A DNA stretch of 64,000 nucleotides from contig NZ_VICE01000017.1 of NCBI RefSeq assembly GCF_006546775.1, positions 1 to 64,000 of the forward strand, read 5' to 3'. The position numbers and the translations under genes are program-made. Below the pieces are notes generated by a model. That model did not search any database. It was given only the letters and a program-made list of their open reading frames with translations, and was not told the origin of the DNA. Positions 17,646-27,344 of the stretch are shown piece after piece. The DNA comes from Marilutibacter aestuarii (GTDB taxonomy: Bacteria; Pseudomonadota; Gammaproteobacteria; Xanthomonadales; Xanthomonadaceae). The first letter of the stretch is position 1; each line of letters starts with the position of its first letter.

Positions 17646-20495
17646 ATGGTGACGGCTCCCTCCGCGTGGCGACGGTCAAGTCTGGTCCTCGCGATGAGCG
17701 GGCTGCTGGCGCTGCCGCCATGGGGTTGGGCCGCCGAGCCGCAGGCCGCGCGCATGCTGGACCTGCCTGCGGGCACCCTCGACGAGGCCTTGAAGCGACT
17801 CGCGCTGCAGGAGGGACTTCAGGTGCTGTACGCGCCGTCCGTGGTCCGTGGCCGCCAGGCGCGCGCGCTGCATGGCCGGATGGACGTCGAGCAGGCCCTG
17901 CGCCACCTGCTCGAGGGCAGCGGTTTGAGGGCGATCAGGAGCGCGCCCGGCACCTACGTCCTGCGTGAGGTCGCGCAGGCGCCTGCACCGGCGCCCGCCG
18001 CGGCCCGCGAGCCCGATCCGCCGCCGCGCCAGCGGACGGTCGACATGGCCCGTCTGGAAGTGATCGGCTCGCGCATCCCGAGGGTCGACATCGACGCGGT
18101 GACCACCTCGCCGATGACCTTGATCGGGCGCGACGAGATCGAAGCCAGCGGCTACCAGACGCTGTTCGAGCTGCTGCGTTTCCAGCCGGGCATGACCGGC
18201 CACCATCCCGTCGCCGTGGCCGCCGACGGCGGACCCAATTTCCAGCAACCCTTCAATATCGCCGCGACCACCAGCCTCAACGCACTGGGACCGCGCGCCA
18301 CGTTGTTCCTCGTCGATGGCCGGCGCGTCGCCAACTATGGGCTCACATCCTCGGAGCTGGGCGGCCTGACCGACCTCGACGTGATTCCGCTGAGCATGGT
18401 CGAGCGGGTCGAGATCCTCCGCGGCGGCGCCTCGGCGATCTATGGCGCCGACGCGATGGCCGGGGTCGTCAACATCATCCTGCGCAAGCAGCAGGATGGC
18501 GGCGAACTGATCGTGCGCCACGGCCAGTCGGGCGAGGGCGACGCACAGGAGCAGCGGGTGTCGCTCAGCCACGGCTTCGCGACCCCGCGCGGCGGCAACG
18601 GCCTGGTGGCGCTGGACTGGTTCGACCGCGACGCCCTGGCCGGCGACAGCCGCGACTGGCACACCTACGACCACAGCCGCCATGGGCTCCCGGACTGGCG
18701 GATCCCGCTGGGGTATCGCGATGCCAACCTGCGCCTGGTGCGCCTGCAGTGCGGCAATGCGCCGCCCGCCATCGCCGCGACCTGCCTGTTCGATCCGGCA
18801 CGCTACATCAGCCTGCAACCCGAAAGCCGGCGCACGTCGGTCTACGGCGCGCTTGCCGAACCCTTGTGGGAAGGCACCACGTTCGAGCTCGACCTGCGTT
18901 ACAGCGAAGCCCGCCAGGCCCTGCAGAACCCGCCGTTCCGCGCCCGGGTGAACCTGCCGGCGGGCCATCCCGACAGCCTCCCGGGCGGCTCGCTCGACTA
19001 TGCGTACTTCGAGGTGGGGCCCGTCCGAAACCGCAATCGCAACCACAGCTTCGACGGGACCGCGTCGGTGACGGGCTGGCTGGGCGACTGGACCTGGGAG
19101 GCCGCCCTGTCTCACCACGCCAATGTCGTCGAGAGCCGCATCGACGGACTGGTGAGCACCCGGGGCGTGGAACAGTCGGTGTTCGTCGACCGCTATCGCT
19201 TCGATGGCACGCCCAACCCGGCATCGCTGCTGGGCATGGTGTCGCCGACGTTTGCCTTGGACGGCCGCGCGCAGGTAGCCCAGGTTTCGCTGGGCTTCGA
19301 AGGGCCGCTGTTCTCGCTGCCGGGTGGCCCCGCGCGCCTGGCCACCGGCGTGGAAGGAACGCGCAACCGCCTGGTCCACGAACCCGACGCCCGCCTGCAG
19401 CAGGATGACCTCGCCCTGGGCACGCCCAAGCGCGCGCTCGACAGCCGGCGCGACGGTGGTGCGGTCTACGCCGAGATGGTGTTGCCGCTACGCAAGGGGC
19501 TGGAGGCCGAGCTGGCGGTCCGTTACGACCGCCAGCAGGGGTACGACAGCCGGTACTCGCCGAGGTTCGGCCTGAAATGGTCGCCCTGGCAGTCGCTGAC
19601 ACTGCGCGCGACGGCGGCGACGGGTTACCGCGCGCCCTCGCTGTTCGAGCTGCGGCGCCCGAACGTGTTCGAAAGCCAGACCTTCGTGCGCAAGGTGCCG
19701 GTGGTCGGCGACTGCGCCGTGGAGCTCGAGATTTCCCGAGACCTGGCCTATTGCCTGGTGGACGTGGGCGCCTTCGAGAATCCCGACCTCGAGCCGGAGA
19801 CCTCGCGCAGCCACACGCTCGGCTTCGTGTGGGCACCGTCGGCCGACTTCAGCCTGAGCTTCGACCATTTCCGCATCCGCCGCGACAACGAGATCCTGGC
19901 CGGCAACGCATTCGACGACGTCGATGCCTTCCCCGATTCATTGCGCCGCGATGCTCTGGGGCGCCTGGTCGCGATCGACAGCTACTTCGAGAACACCGGC
20001 CGCACCGACGTGCGCGGGTGGGAAGCGGAGATGCGCACGCAGCTCGACGCCGGCGACGCGGGGCGCTTCTCGCTACTGGTGTCGGCCCACCACACCTCCA
20101 GCATCGAACGGCAGAGCTGGCCGAGCGCACCGCGGGTGGACAGCGCCGGTTACGACGCGCCCAACACCCAGTTGCTCGCATCGGTGCAGTGGCTGAAGGG
20201 CCACTGGACGAGCACGCTGGGCCTGCGTGCCCGCGGCCCCTTCCACGTCACCGGCGGCGACAGCGCACTCGCGTGCCCCGGGTACAACGGCAATCGCTGC
20301 GAGACGCCCGGGCGTGGCGTCGTCGACTTCGACCTGGCCTACACCGGCTTCCCGAACCTGCGCCTGAGCCTGAACGTGCGCGACCTCGCCGATCGCGACC
20401 CGGTCAACTACGACACGCGGCAGGATGGCTACAACGTCGCGTTCGATGATCCGCGTGGGCGATTCTTCCTGCTGAGCGCGCGTTACCGCTTCTGA
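17646..20495 (+). CDS. TonB-dependent receptor with STN signalling domain
   Basis: Outer-membrane ligand-gated transporter, 949 residues. It has a signal peptide (about 1-30), a secretin/TonB N-terminal short (STN) domain at about 38-110 (LDLPAGTLDEALKRLALQEG, LLEGSGLRA), a plug domain from about 135 (RLEVIGSRIPRVD, FLVDGRRVANYG, VERVEILRGGASAIYGADAMAGVVNIIL) and a 22-strand barrel ending SARYRF. The STN domain is the part that contacts FecR periplasmic domains. It lies 100 bases after the FecR-like gene. The ligand is unknown. The RGGASAIYGADAMAGVVNI plug is of the type seen in receptors for oligosaccharides, peptides or siderophores. Confidence 0.93.
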   Translation: MVTAPSAWRRSSLVLAMSGLLALPPWGWAAEPQAARMLDLPAGTLDEALKRLALQEGLQVLYAPSVVRGRQARALHGRMDVEQALRHLLEGSGLRAIRSAPGTYVLREVAQAPAPAPAAAREPDPPPRQRTVDMARLEVIGSRIPRVDIDAVTTSPMTLIGRDEIEASGYQTLFELLRFQPGMTGHHPVAVAADGGPNFQQPFNIAATTSLNALGPRATLFLVDGRRVANYGLTSSELGGLTDLDVIPLSMVERVEILRGGASAIYGADAMAGVVNIILRKQQDGGELIVRHGQSGEGDAQEQRVSLSHGFATPRGGNGLVALDWFDRDALAGDSRDWHTYDHSRHGLPDWRIPLGYRDANLRLVRLQCGNAPPAIAATCLFDPARYISLQPESRRTSVYGALAEPLWEGTTFELDLRYSEARQALQNPPFRARVNLPAGHPDSLPGGSLDYAYFEVGPVRNRNRNHSFDGTASVTGWLGDWTWEAALSHHANVVESRIDGLVSTRGVEQSVFVDRYRFDGTPNPASLLGMVSPTFALDGRAQVAQVSLGFEGPLFSLPGGPARLATGVEGTRNRLVHEPDARLQQDDLALGTPKRALDSRRDGGAVYAEMVLPLRKGLEAELAVRYDRQQGYDSRYSPRFGLKWSPWQSLTLRATAATGYRAPSLFELRRPNVFESQTFVRKVPVVGDCAVELEISRDLAYCLVDVGAFENPDLEPETSRSHTLGFVWAPSADFSLSFDHFRIRRDNEILAGNAFDDVDAFPDSLRRDALGRLVAIDSYFENTGRTDVRGWEAEMRTQLDAGDAGRFSLLVSAHHTSSIERQSWPSAPRVDSAGYDAPNTQLLASVQWLKGHWTSTLGLRARGPFHVTGGDSALACPGYNGNRCETPGRGVVDFDLAYTGFPNLRLSLNVRDLADRDPVNYDTRQDGYNVAFDDPRGRFFLLSARYRF

Positions 20496-20707
20496 AGTCG
20501 CGGCCGACATGGTCGCGCCCGGCGCATGCCTTGCCCCGCCCCGTGCCTGCGCCCGGTCCTGCCGCCAGGCGATCGGGGTAGGGGGCGCCACGCCAACTGC
20601 GTTGACACTCCTGCCGCCCACGACGGGCCGGTGCAGGTACACGGTCGCGGCACGGGTGCACGCGCGGCCGCGACGACCTGCCTTTCCATCTGAAGGGGAG
20701 TACGGGT

Positions 20708-23700
20708 TTGAAGCAGTACAGCAGGGATTTCGCGAGCACCGGGCGTGGCCAGGTGCGTTCGGTGCTTTCGTCGGCGATCGTCGTCGCGTTGTTGCTCGGC
20801 AGTGCGGGCAACGCGCTCGCGCAGGACGCCGCCGATTACCAGGAAGAAGGCCGCGTCGGCGACGCCGACAGCTGGCACAGCGACGAATTCAAGGCCGACT
20901 GGGGCCTTGCGGCGATCGGTGCCGACCACGCCTACGCACGAGGCCTCACCGGCCGAGGCATTCGCCTGGGCGTGTTCGACAGCGGCGCGGACCAGCGCCA
21001 CGGCGACTTCGCCGGCAAGGACCACCGCTCGATCCGCATGGCCGACCCCGACTGCACCACCGAGGCAGTGCTCGCCGGCCCCGACGCCTGCTTCAGCAGC
21101 GACGGCGACCGTGCGCAGATCGAAGTCCTGTTGTACACCGAGGCCGATCGCGAGCTGGTCGACCTGCTGATCCAGTTCGGCTGGCTGGTGCCGGATGCGA
21201 ACGAGATCCTCGAGGGCCTGGCCGGCGTGTCCTACAACACGCACGGGACCCACGTCGCCGGCACCATGCTGGCCAACCGCAACGGCAGCGGCACCCATGG
21301 CGTGGCCTTCGGTTCGGACCTGACCACGGCCCGCCTGTTCGGCAACAGCTACCAGGACGTGACCTCGCTGCTGTCGGACATCTTCGGCATCGATTTTGGC
21401 GGCACCCGCCTGGGCATCGGTCCGGGTGGCGACGCGGTCAATGCCATGTACGAGCAGATGGCCGCGCAGGGCGTGCGCGCGATCAACCACAGCTGGGGCC
21501 TGGCCACCGAGCCGACCACGGTCGAGGACATGGACGCGCTCTATGGCTCCGAGGGCGCGGCCGAGTACCTGTCCACCTACACCAATGCTTCGCTGCGTGA
21601 CGGCATGCTGCAGGTCTGGGCGGCGGGCAACGGGTCGGGCGACATCGCCGGGCTCTATGCCAGCCTGCCGCGCTGGGTTCCCGAGGCGGAGAAATACTGG
21701 TTGAGCGTGGTCAACATCAACCAGGGCGGCGGCATCGACGGCAGTTCGAGCATCTGCGGCCAGACGATGGACTGGTGCGTCGCGGCGCCGGGTACCGACA
21801 TCACTTCGACGGTCATCGGCGGCGATGTCGAGATCGAGCTGATGCATGACGCCGACGGCAACGTGATCGGCTTCCAGCCCAACGCGGAGAACCCGCAGTT
21901 CGGCTACGGCGACCTGACCGGCACCTCGATGGCGACCCCGCATGTCACCGGCGCACTGGCGCTGCTGATGGAGCGCTTCCCGTACCTGGACAACCCACAG
22001 GTCCGCGACGTGCTGCTGACCACCGCGACCGACCTGGGCGCGAAGGGCATCGACGAGATCTACGGCTGGGGCCTGATCGACCTCAAGAAGGCGATCGACG
22101 GCCCGGGCATGCTGCGCGTCGACACCCGAGTCGAGATGAACGTGTTCGCCGGCGGCCAGAAGGTCTGGGACGGCCCGGCATGGGACGACTGGCGCAACGA
22201 CATCAGCGGTCCGGGTCGCCTGACCAAGTCCGGCATTGGCTGGCTGCGCCTCAGCGGCGACAACAGCTTCGCCGGGCTGAGCGTCGAGGAGGGCGTGCTC
22301 GAACTCGATGGCGACAATGCATTGGCTGGCGCGGCCGAGGTCAACGGCGGCTTCTTCGTCCTCAACGGCACCCTGCGCGACACCGACCTGACGGTCAACG
22401 ACGGCCTGGCCAGCATCCAGGGCACGGTCAGCGGCGGCCTGACCACCGTCGGCGTCGATGGACGCCTGCATGGCACCGGCGTGCTCGGCGACACCCGCGT
22501 GGCCGGAACGATCGCCCCGGGCAACTCGGTCGGCACGCTGCGCGTGGATGGCGACTACACCCAGCTGGCCGGCTCGGTGTTCGAGGTGGAGTTCGAGGCG
22601 CCTGGCGCGGTCGATCTGATCGACGTCAGCGGCAGTGCCGACCTGCAGGGTGGCACGGTCAAGCTGCTGCGCGGCGCCGATGCCTACCTGCTCGGCCGCC
22701 AGTACAACATCCTCAGCGCCAGCGGCGGCGTCACCGGCGCCTTCGACGGGCTCGATGCCAGTGCGATCTCGCCGTTCCTCTCGTTCTCGTTCTCGTACCT
22801 GGACGACCGCGTGGCGCTCGACGTCCTGCGCGGCCAGTTGCTCGCCGACGCGGCCGGCACCCGCAACCAGCGGGCCGTGGGCGCGGCGGTCGACGGCCTG
22901 GCCTTCGACCAGGCGCTCGCGCAGCGCCTGACCCAGCTGTTCCCGGCGCAGGCGATGGATGCGTTGGACCAGTTGAGCGGTGAGCTGCACGCAAGCGCAC
23001 GTTCGGTGATGGCCGAAGGCCAGCGCCAGCTTCGCGACAGCGCGCTCGCGCGTGCCGCCGCCGGACAGGGCGGGTTCGCGCACCAGGACGAGGCCGGGTC
23101 CTCGGCCTGGGTCCAGGCATCCCGCGACGGCGGCACGCTGGAGGGCGACGGCAACGCGGCCCGCGTCGAGTACAGCGGCAACACCACGCTGGTGGGCTAC
23201 GACTACCGCTTCGACAATGGCCTGCGGCTGGGCGTGATGGGCGGCACCGGTCGCAGCGACCTCAATGCCCGCGACCGCGCAAGCAAGGGCGACCTGACCG
23301 GCTATCGGGTGGGCCTCTACGCAGGCAAGGCCTGGGGCGGCCTGGGCGTCCGCGGCGGCGTCACCCACGACAGCAGCGAGGTCGACGTGCGCCGCAACAT
23401 CGCGTTCCCGGGCCTCATCGATGCCACCTGGGCGGAGTACGACGCGACCAGCACCCAGGCCTTCATCGAGGCCGGCTACCGGTTTGGCCGCGGTGCCTGG
23501 GAAATCGAGCCCTACCTGCAGTACGCCCATGTCACCGTCGATACGGACGGCTTCGAGGAGGCGGGAGGGATCACCGCGCTGCATGGCGATGCAGCCGATG
23601 GGGACGTCAACCTCGCGACCGCCGGCCTGCGCTTCAACGCCAACCTCAAGGCCGCGCACCAGGCCGAGAGCTGGCTGAGCCTGCGCGGTGGCATCGGCTA

Positions 23701-23926
23701 TCGCGATGCCAGTGGCGACCTGCAGCCGACCACGCGCGTGGCCTGGGACAGTGGCGATGCGTTCGTGGTGGCCGGTGCGCCGCTGGCCGAGGACGCGACC
23801 GTCGCCGAGCTGGGCCTGGCCGCCCGCCTGGGCGAGAACAGCCTGCTGGAGTTCGGCTACAGCGGCCAGTTTGGCGACGCCGCCGATGCCCACGGGCTGA
23901 ACGCGCGCTACTCGTTGCAGTTCTGA
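20708..23926 (+). CDS. subtilisin-like serine protease autotransporter
   Basis: Secreted or surface S8 protease, 1,072 residues, with TTG start 20708 preceded by a strong Shine-Dalgarno (AAGGGGAG, 20693-20700). An extended signal peptide ends near residue 39 (GNALAQ). The protease domain (about 60-460) has catalytic D91 (GVFDSGAD), H179 (NTHGTHVAG), oxyanion N308 (AAGNGSG) and S407 (GTSMATPH). A beta-helix linker with passenger repeats (about 480-640) and a C-terminal autotransporter barrel (about 790-1072) ending in Phe complete it. It lies 212 bases after the receptor on the same strand. Possible roles include degrading host or environmental protein to feed the receptor; that is inference. 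Confidence 0.94.
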   Translation: MKQYSRDFASTGRGQVRSVLSSAIVVALLLGSAGNALAQDAADYQEEGRVGDADSWHSDEFKADWGLAAIGADHAYARGLTGRGIRLGVFDSGADQRHGDFAGKDHRSIRMADPDCTTEAVLAGPDACFSSDGDRAQIEVLLYTEADRELVDLLIQFGWLVPDANEILEGLAGVSYNTHGTHVAGTMLANRNGSGTHGVAFGSDLTTARLFGNSYQDVTSLLSDIFGIDFGGTRLGIGPGGDAVNAMYEQMAAQGVRAINHSWGLATEPTTVEDMDALYGSEGAAEYLSTYTNASLRDGMLQVWAAGNGSGDIAGLYASLPRWVPEAEKYWLSVVNINQGGGIDGSSSICGQTMDWCVAAPGTDITSTVIGGDVEIELMHDADGNVIGFQPNAENPQFGYGDLTGTSMATPHVTGALALLMERFPYLDNPQVRDVLLTTATDLGAKGIDEIYGWGLIDLKKAIDGPGMLRVDTRVEMNVFAGGQKVWDGPAWDDWRNDISGPGRLTKSGIGWLRLSGDNSFAGLSVEEGVLELDGDNALAGAAEVNGGFFVLNGTLRDTDLTVNDGLASIQGTVSGGLTTVGVDGRLHGTGVLGDTRVAGTIAPGNSVGTLRVDGDYTQLAGSVFEVEFEAPGAVDLIDVSGSADLQGGTVKLLRGADAYLLGRQYNILSASGGVTGAFDGLDASAISPFLSFSFSYLDDRVALDVLRGQLLADAAGTRNQRAVGAAVDGLAFDQALAQRLTQLFPAQAMDALDQLSGELHASARSVMAEGQRQLRDSALARAAAGQGGFAHQDEAGSSAWVQASRDGGTLEGDGNAARVEYSGNTTLVGYDYRFDNGLRLGVMGGTGRSDLNARDRASKGDLTGYRVGLYAGKAWGGLGVRGGVTHDSSEVDVRRNIAFPGLIDATWAEYDATSTQAFIEAGYRFGRGAWEIEPYLQYAHVTVDTDGFEEAGGITALHGDAADGDVNLATAGLRFNANLKAAHQAESWLSLRGGIGYRDASGDLQPTTRVAWDSGDAFVVAGAPLAEDATVAELGLAARLGENSLLEFGYSGQFGDAADAHGLNARYSLQF

Positions 23927-23989
23927 CCGTCGAAGCCGACGGACGCCGGGCACATGCCCGTGCCCGGCGTCTTTCTGCACAGGGTCGGC

Positions 23990-24370
23990 GTTCGCCCTTC
24001 GTCGTGGCCACGAGCCGAGGTGGGTATCGACTTCGGCTCGACCCACCCTACGGCGCCGGACTCAAACCGGGACACCGGGTGCGCTTCGCTTGCGAGGGCT
24101 GCGCGGGTGGCCGGTCACTACGCCGTCATCCCAGCGAACGCTGGGATCCAGCCTTTGACAAGGCCCGGGAGTTCTCCCCGGCCCAGCGCAGCGCGCTGGG
24201 CGTTCGGCCAGACCGCGCGGCAGTGCCGCGCAACCGGTCCACCTCACCCCAGCGTTCGCTGGGATGACGAGGGGTGGTGGCGCAGGGTCGCATGGTGGGT
24301 CGAGCCGGAGGCGATACCCACCGCTTGCTTCGGACCACTCATCCTGCGGTGCTGGACCGGAAGTCACGAC
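23990..24370. repeat. REP-like hairpin cluster downstream of autotransporter
   Basis: This stretch holds no credible gene. It contains imperfect palindromes: 24019-24051 (GTGGGTATCGACTTCGG... CGACCCACCCTAC, a GTAG-headed element in minus orientation), 24128-24147 (ATCCCAGCG aa CGCTGGGAT), its inverted partner at 24248-24267, and 24294-24322 (GGTGGGTCGAGCC... GATACCCACC). The same GGTGGGT/ACCCACC motif recurs at 24653 and 54063. They look like REP-type elements, possibly mobilised by a RAYT transposase elsewhere; none is in the window. Confidence 0.7.
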
Positions 24371-24640
24371 AAGGTCAAAGGCTTTCGCCCGCTGCGCGTG
24401 CGAGTCCCTTTTGTCTTGTCAAAAGGAACCAAAACCGCGGGCTCCATCGGCCGCCGGTCCGGCTTCGCCGCACCGGTGCCCTGTGCTCCTCGGCCATGGC
24501 GGCACGGCGCCCAAACTCGCTTTGCTCAGACAAGGGCGCCTCTTCGGCCGCCACGCCCTCCGGTGCTCGGCGGCCTCAAAGTCGCGAAGGTCAAGATCAA
24601 GATCAAGTTCAACGGCAACGGCAACGGCAACGGCAACACG
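24371..24640 (+). repeat. dispersed repeat copy 1 (220 bp block plus hexamer tail)
   Basis: Starts AAGGTCAAAGGCTTTCGCCC and matches 53805-54056 without gaps over about 215 bases; the first 70 bases differ at one position. It contains an inverted repeat CCTTTTG-tcttgt-CAAAAGG type hairpin near 24407-24426. It ends in short tandem hexamers (AAGATC then AACGGC units, 24588-24636) whose number and sequence differ in the other copy. Reading frames are not conserved between copies, so it looks non-coding. Confidence 0.8.
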
Positions 24641-24652
24641 ACGCGTAGCCTC

Positions 24653-24935
24653 GTAGGGTGGGTCGAGCCGAAGGCGATACCCACCATCGCTGCCGGCTGC
24701 GACGCACGATCGGTCTTGCTTGGCGCAGCGCGCAGCCCCGGTAAGCGAAGCGCACCCGGGCCCCGGTTTGAGGGTTGCGGCTCGAAGCGAGCCCGTCGAT
24801 TGACTGTCATCGCGCGCGGCGGCGGGACCTTGCGCGGTGCAATGCGCTGCGCTTATTGCACCCTGCGGATCTCGCCAAATGCCGCGGGGCGAGGGTTGGA
24901 CGCAAAAGCTGGATCCCCGCTTGCGCGGGGATGAC
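24653..24935 (+). repeat. REP-like hairpins after repeat copy 1
   Basis: Three palindromes follow the block: 24653-24685 (GTAGGGTGGGTCGAGCC... GATACCCACC, starting with GTAG), 24736-24760 (CCCGG taagcgaagcgca CCCGGG type) and 24913-24932 (ATCCCCGC ttgc GCGGGGAT). The first two occur in the same order after copy 2 at 54063 and 54180. No gene is seen here; the tsf terminator follows at 25097. Confidence 0.7.
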
Positions 24936-25096
24936 GATGCGAGCGAGCGGAGGGACAAGAGGCGATGAACCAAGCGCATCGCTCCAAGCCTCCTGCCGGC
25001 GCCGCCCCTGGTCGCCCCAGCGTGTCGCCCTGGGCATCCGCAGGCGGTCCGGGCCAGCCGTGCGCCTTTCTCCGGTCAGCTGGAAGAGGAGCCAAA

Positions 25097-25126
25097 GAAA
25101 AAGCCGCGGATCGCTCCGCGGCTTTT
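25097..25126 (-). terminator. rho-independent terminator of rpsB-tsf
   Basis: Reading the minus strand, a 12-base-pair stem (AAAAGCCGCGGA / TCCGCGGCTTTT, loop 4) is followed by TTTTTCTTT, 26 bases after the tsf stop. This is a textbook intrinsic terminator. Confidence 0.93.
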
Positions 25127-25151
25127 CGTGTCCGGCGAGGGACGGGCAGGG

Positions 25152-26024
25152 TCAGGCGAGGCCGGCCTGCTTCATCACTTCGGCGGCGTAGTCCTCGACC
25201 ACCTTCTCGATGCCTTCGCCGACGGCCAGGCGCTCGAACTTCACCACCTCGGCGCCGGCGGCCTTCAGCACGGCCTCGACGTTCTGGTTGGTGTCCAGCA
25301 CGTAGGGCTGGCCGTACAGGGTGACTTCGTTGACGATCTTGGCGATCTTGCCGCCGATGATCTTCTCCAGGATGTCGGCCGGCTTGGACTTGTCCTTCTC
25401 GGACATCTTGGCCAGCTCGATTTCCTTTTCCTTCTCGATGAAGTCGGCCGGCACGTCGGACGCCTTGACGTGCGGGGGGTTCATCGCGGCGATGTGCATC
25501 GCCAGGCCGCGCGCCAGGTCGGTGTCGCCGCCCTGCAGCTCGACCAGGACGCCGATGCGGCCGCCGTGCACGTAGGCCGCGACGGTGTTGTCGGTGTCGA
25601 TGCGGACCATGCGGCGCAGCTGCACGTTCTCGCCGACCTTGGCGATCAGGGCGGCACGGATTTCCTCGACGGTCTTGCCGTCGATGCTGGTGCCCTTCAG
25701 CGCCTCGATGTCGCTGGCGCCCAGTGCGGCGTTGGCGACCAGGTCGGTGAAGGCGACGAAGTTCTCGTCCTTGGCGACGAAGTCGGTCTCGGAGTTGATC
25801 TCGACCAGCACGGCCTTGCCGTCGGCCTGGGCCATCGCGACGCGGCCTTCGGCGGCGACGCGGCCGGCCTTCTTGTCGGCCTTGGCCAGGCCCGACTTGC
25901 GCAGGTGCTCGGCGGCGGCGTCGATGTCGCCTTTGGTCTCGGTCAGCGCCTTCTTGCACTCCATCATGCCGGCGCCGGTGCGCTCGCGCAGTTCCTTGAC
26001 GAGGGATGCGGTGATTTCAGCCAT
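25152..26024 (-). CDS. tsf: elongation factor Ts
   Basis: Nucleotide exchange factor for EF-Tu. The 290 residues begin [27 protein letters not shown], with the EF-Tu contact motif TDFVAK ([11 protein letters not shown]) and the two core subdomains. Length is typical. It follows rpsB by 149 bases, which contain a strong hairpin, and ends at an intrinsic terminator. The usual downstream partner pyrH is displaced. Confidence 0.98.
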   Translation of the reverse strand: MAEITASLVKELRERTGAGMMECKKALTETKGDIDAAAEHLRKSGLAKADKKAGRVAAEGRVAMAQADGKAVLVEINSETDFVAKDENFVAFTDLVANAALGASDIEALKGTSIDGKTVEEIRAALIAKVGENVQLRRMVRIDTDNTVAAYVHGGRIGVLVELQGGDTDLARGLAMHIAAMNPPHVKASDVPADFIEKEKEIELAKMSEKDKSKPADILEKIIGGKIAKIVNEVTLYGQPYVLDTNQNVEAVLKAAGAEVVKFERLAVGEGIEKVVEDYAAEVMKQAGLA

Positions 26025-26134
26025 GGGGGTACCTCAAAAATGGGGTTGGGTCGCGGTGCGACTTGCGGGCGATGCCCGGCCGTTCAGGCGCGGGCATGCG
26101 CGGTGTATCCATCCCGCCGGTCGCGGCGGGAGCG

Positions 26135-26162
26135 CGCAGCCACGCAGTATCGCGTGGCTGCG
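26135..26162 (-). promoter_or_regulatory. hairpin between rpsB and tsf
   Basis: An 11-base-pair perfect stem (CGCAGCCACGC / GCGTGGCTGCG, loop of 6) lies just after the rpsB stop and 110 bases before tsf. There is no U-tract, so it is more likely an mRNA processing, stability or partial-termination element than a full terminator. Confidence 0.55.
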
Positions 26163-26173
26163 TGACGGCAGCC

Positions 26174-26995
<822 letters not shown>

Positions 26996-27268
26996 TGCAG
27001 GTAACTCCAAGGCAGTGGAACCCGGCCGCCGGAAGGGTTGGGGCGGCTGCCGCGCCGGCTGGCGTGGCATGGGTTCCGGGGTTGGGCCTCCCCGCTGCTT
27101 CCGTGGCCGAACCCGTCCTGCCTGGCCGGGGCGCGAGGCTCCAGGCGGCGATCGGGGCACCCCGGCACGGTGCGTGGCAGCGGGTGTGTATTCGCCTGCG
27201 ACCGGGCCTGGGGCCCCGTGCTTGCCGCCCGGCGTGGGCGCCTGTGCCGGGAAAGGGTCCCCGGACAG
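26996..27268 (-). promoter_or_regulatory. long 5' leader of rpsB
   Basis: If transcription starts at the predicted promoter, the rpsB mRNA has about 270 untranslated bases. They are GC-rich and could form several stable hairpins (for example around 27200-27250, CCGGGGACC... and GGGCGGC... segments). S2 autoregulation through the rpsB leader is known in E. coli; the sequence here is not obviously alike. No reading frame of note is present on this strand. Confidence 0.4.
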
Positions 27269-27275
27269 CCGACGG

Positions 27276-27304
27276 AGTATAGCCGCCGGCCGGCCTGTGG
27301 ACAA
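27276..27304 (-). promoter_or_regulatory. sigma-70 promoter for rpsB-tsf
   Basis: Minus strand: TTGTCC (27304 down to 27299), 17 bases, then TATACT (27281 down to 27276). Both hexamers and the spacing are close to consensus, in the interval divergent from map. Confidence 0.8.
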
Positions 27305-27344
27305 GTTCCCGCCGCCCCGGGGCCCGAATGCGCAATAATGGGCC

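Noticed and set aside
20483-24046. 1,187-codon open frame on the minus strand opposite the autotransporter
   Set aside because: Same cause: high-GC antisense frame of a gene with an intact catalytic triad; composition is not protein-like.
24588-24636. Short tandem hexamers considered as a CRISPR or minisatellite
   Set aside because: Units are 6 bases without spacers; there are no cas genes. Treated as a slippage-prone tail of the dispersed repeat.
24526-24810. ORF with Leu/Pro repeats on the minus strand in the repeat region
   Set aside because: The Pro-Leu run is the translation of the AACGGC hexamer tail; frames differ between the two repeat copies, so there is no sign of coding.
15978-25096. 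Reading the pyrH-tsf insertion as a mobile element or prophage
   Set aside because: No integrase, transposase, direct-repeat ends or tRNA target could be seen; the repeats lie only on the right side. Horizontal origin remains possible but unsupported.
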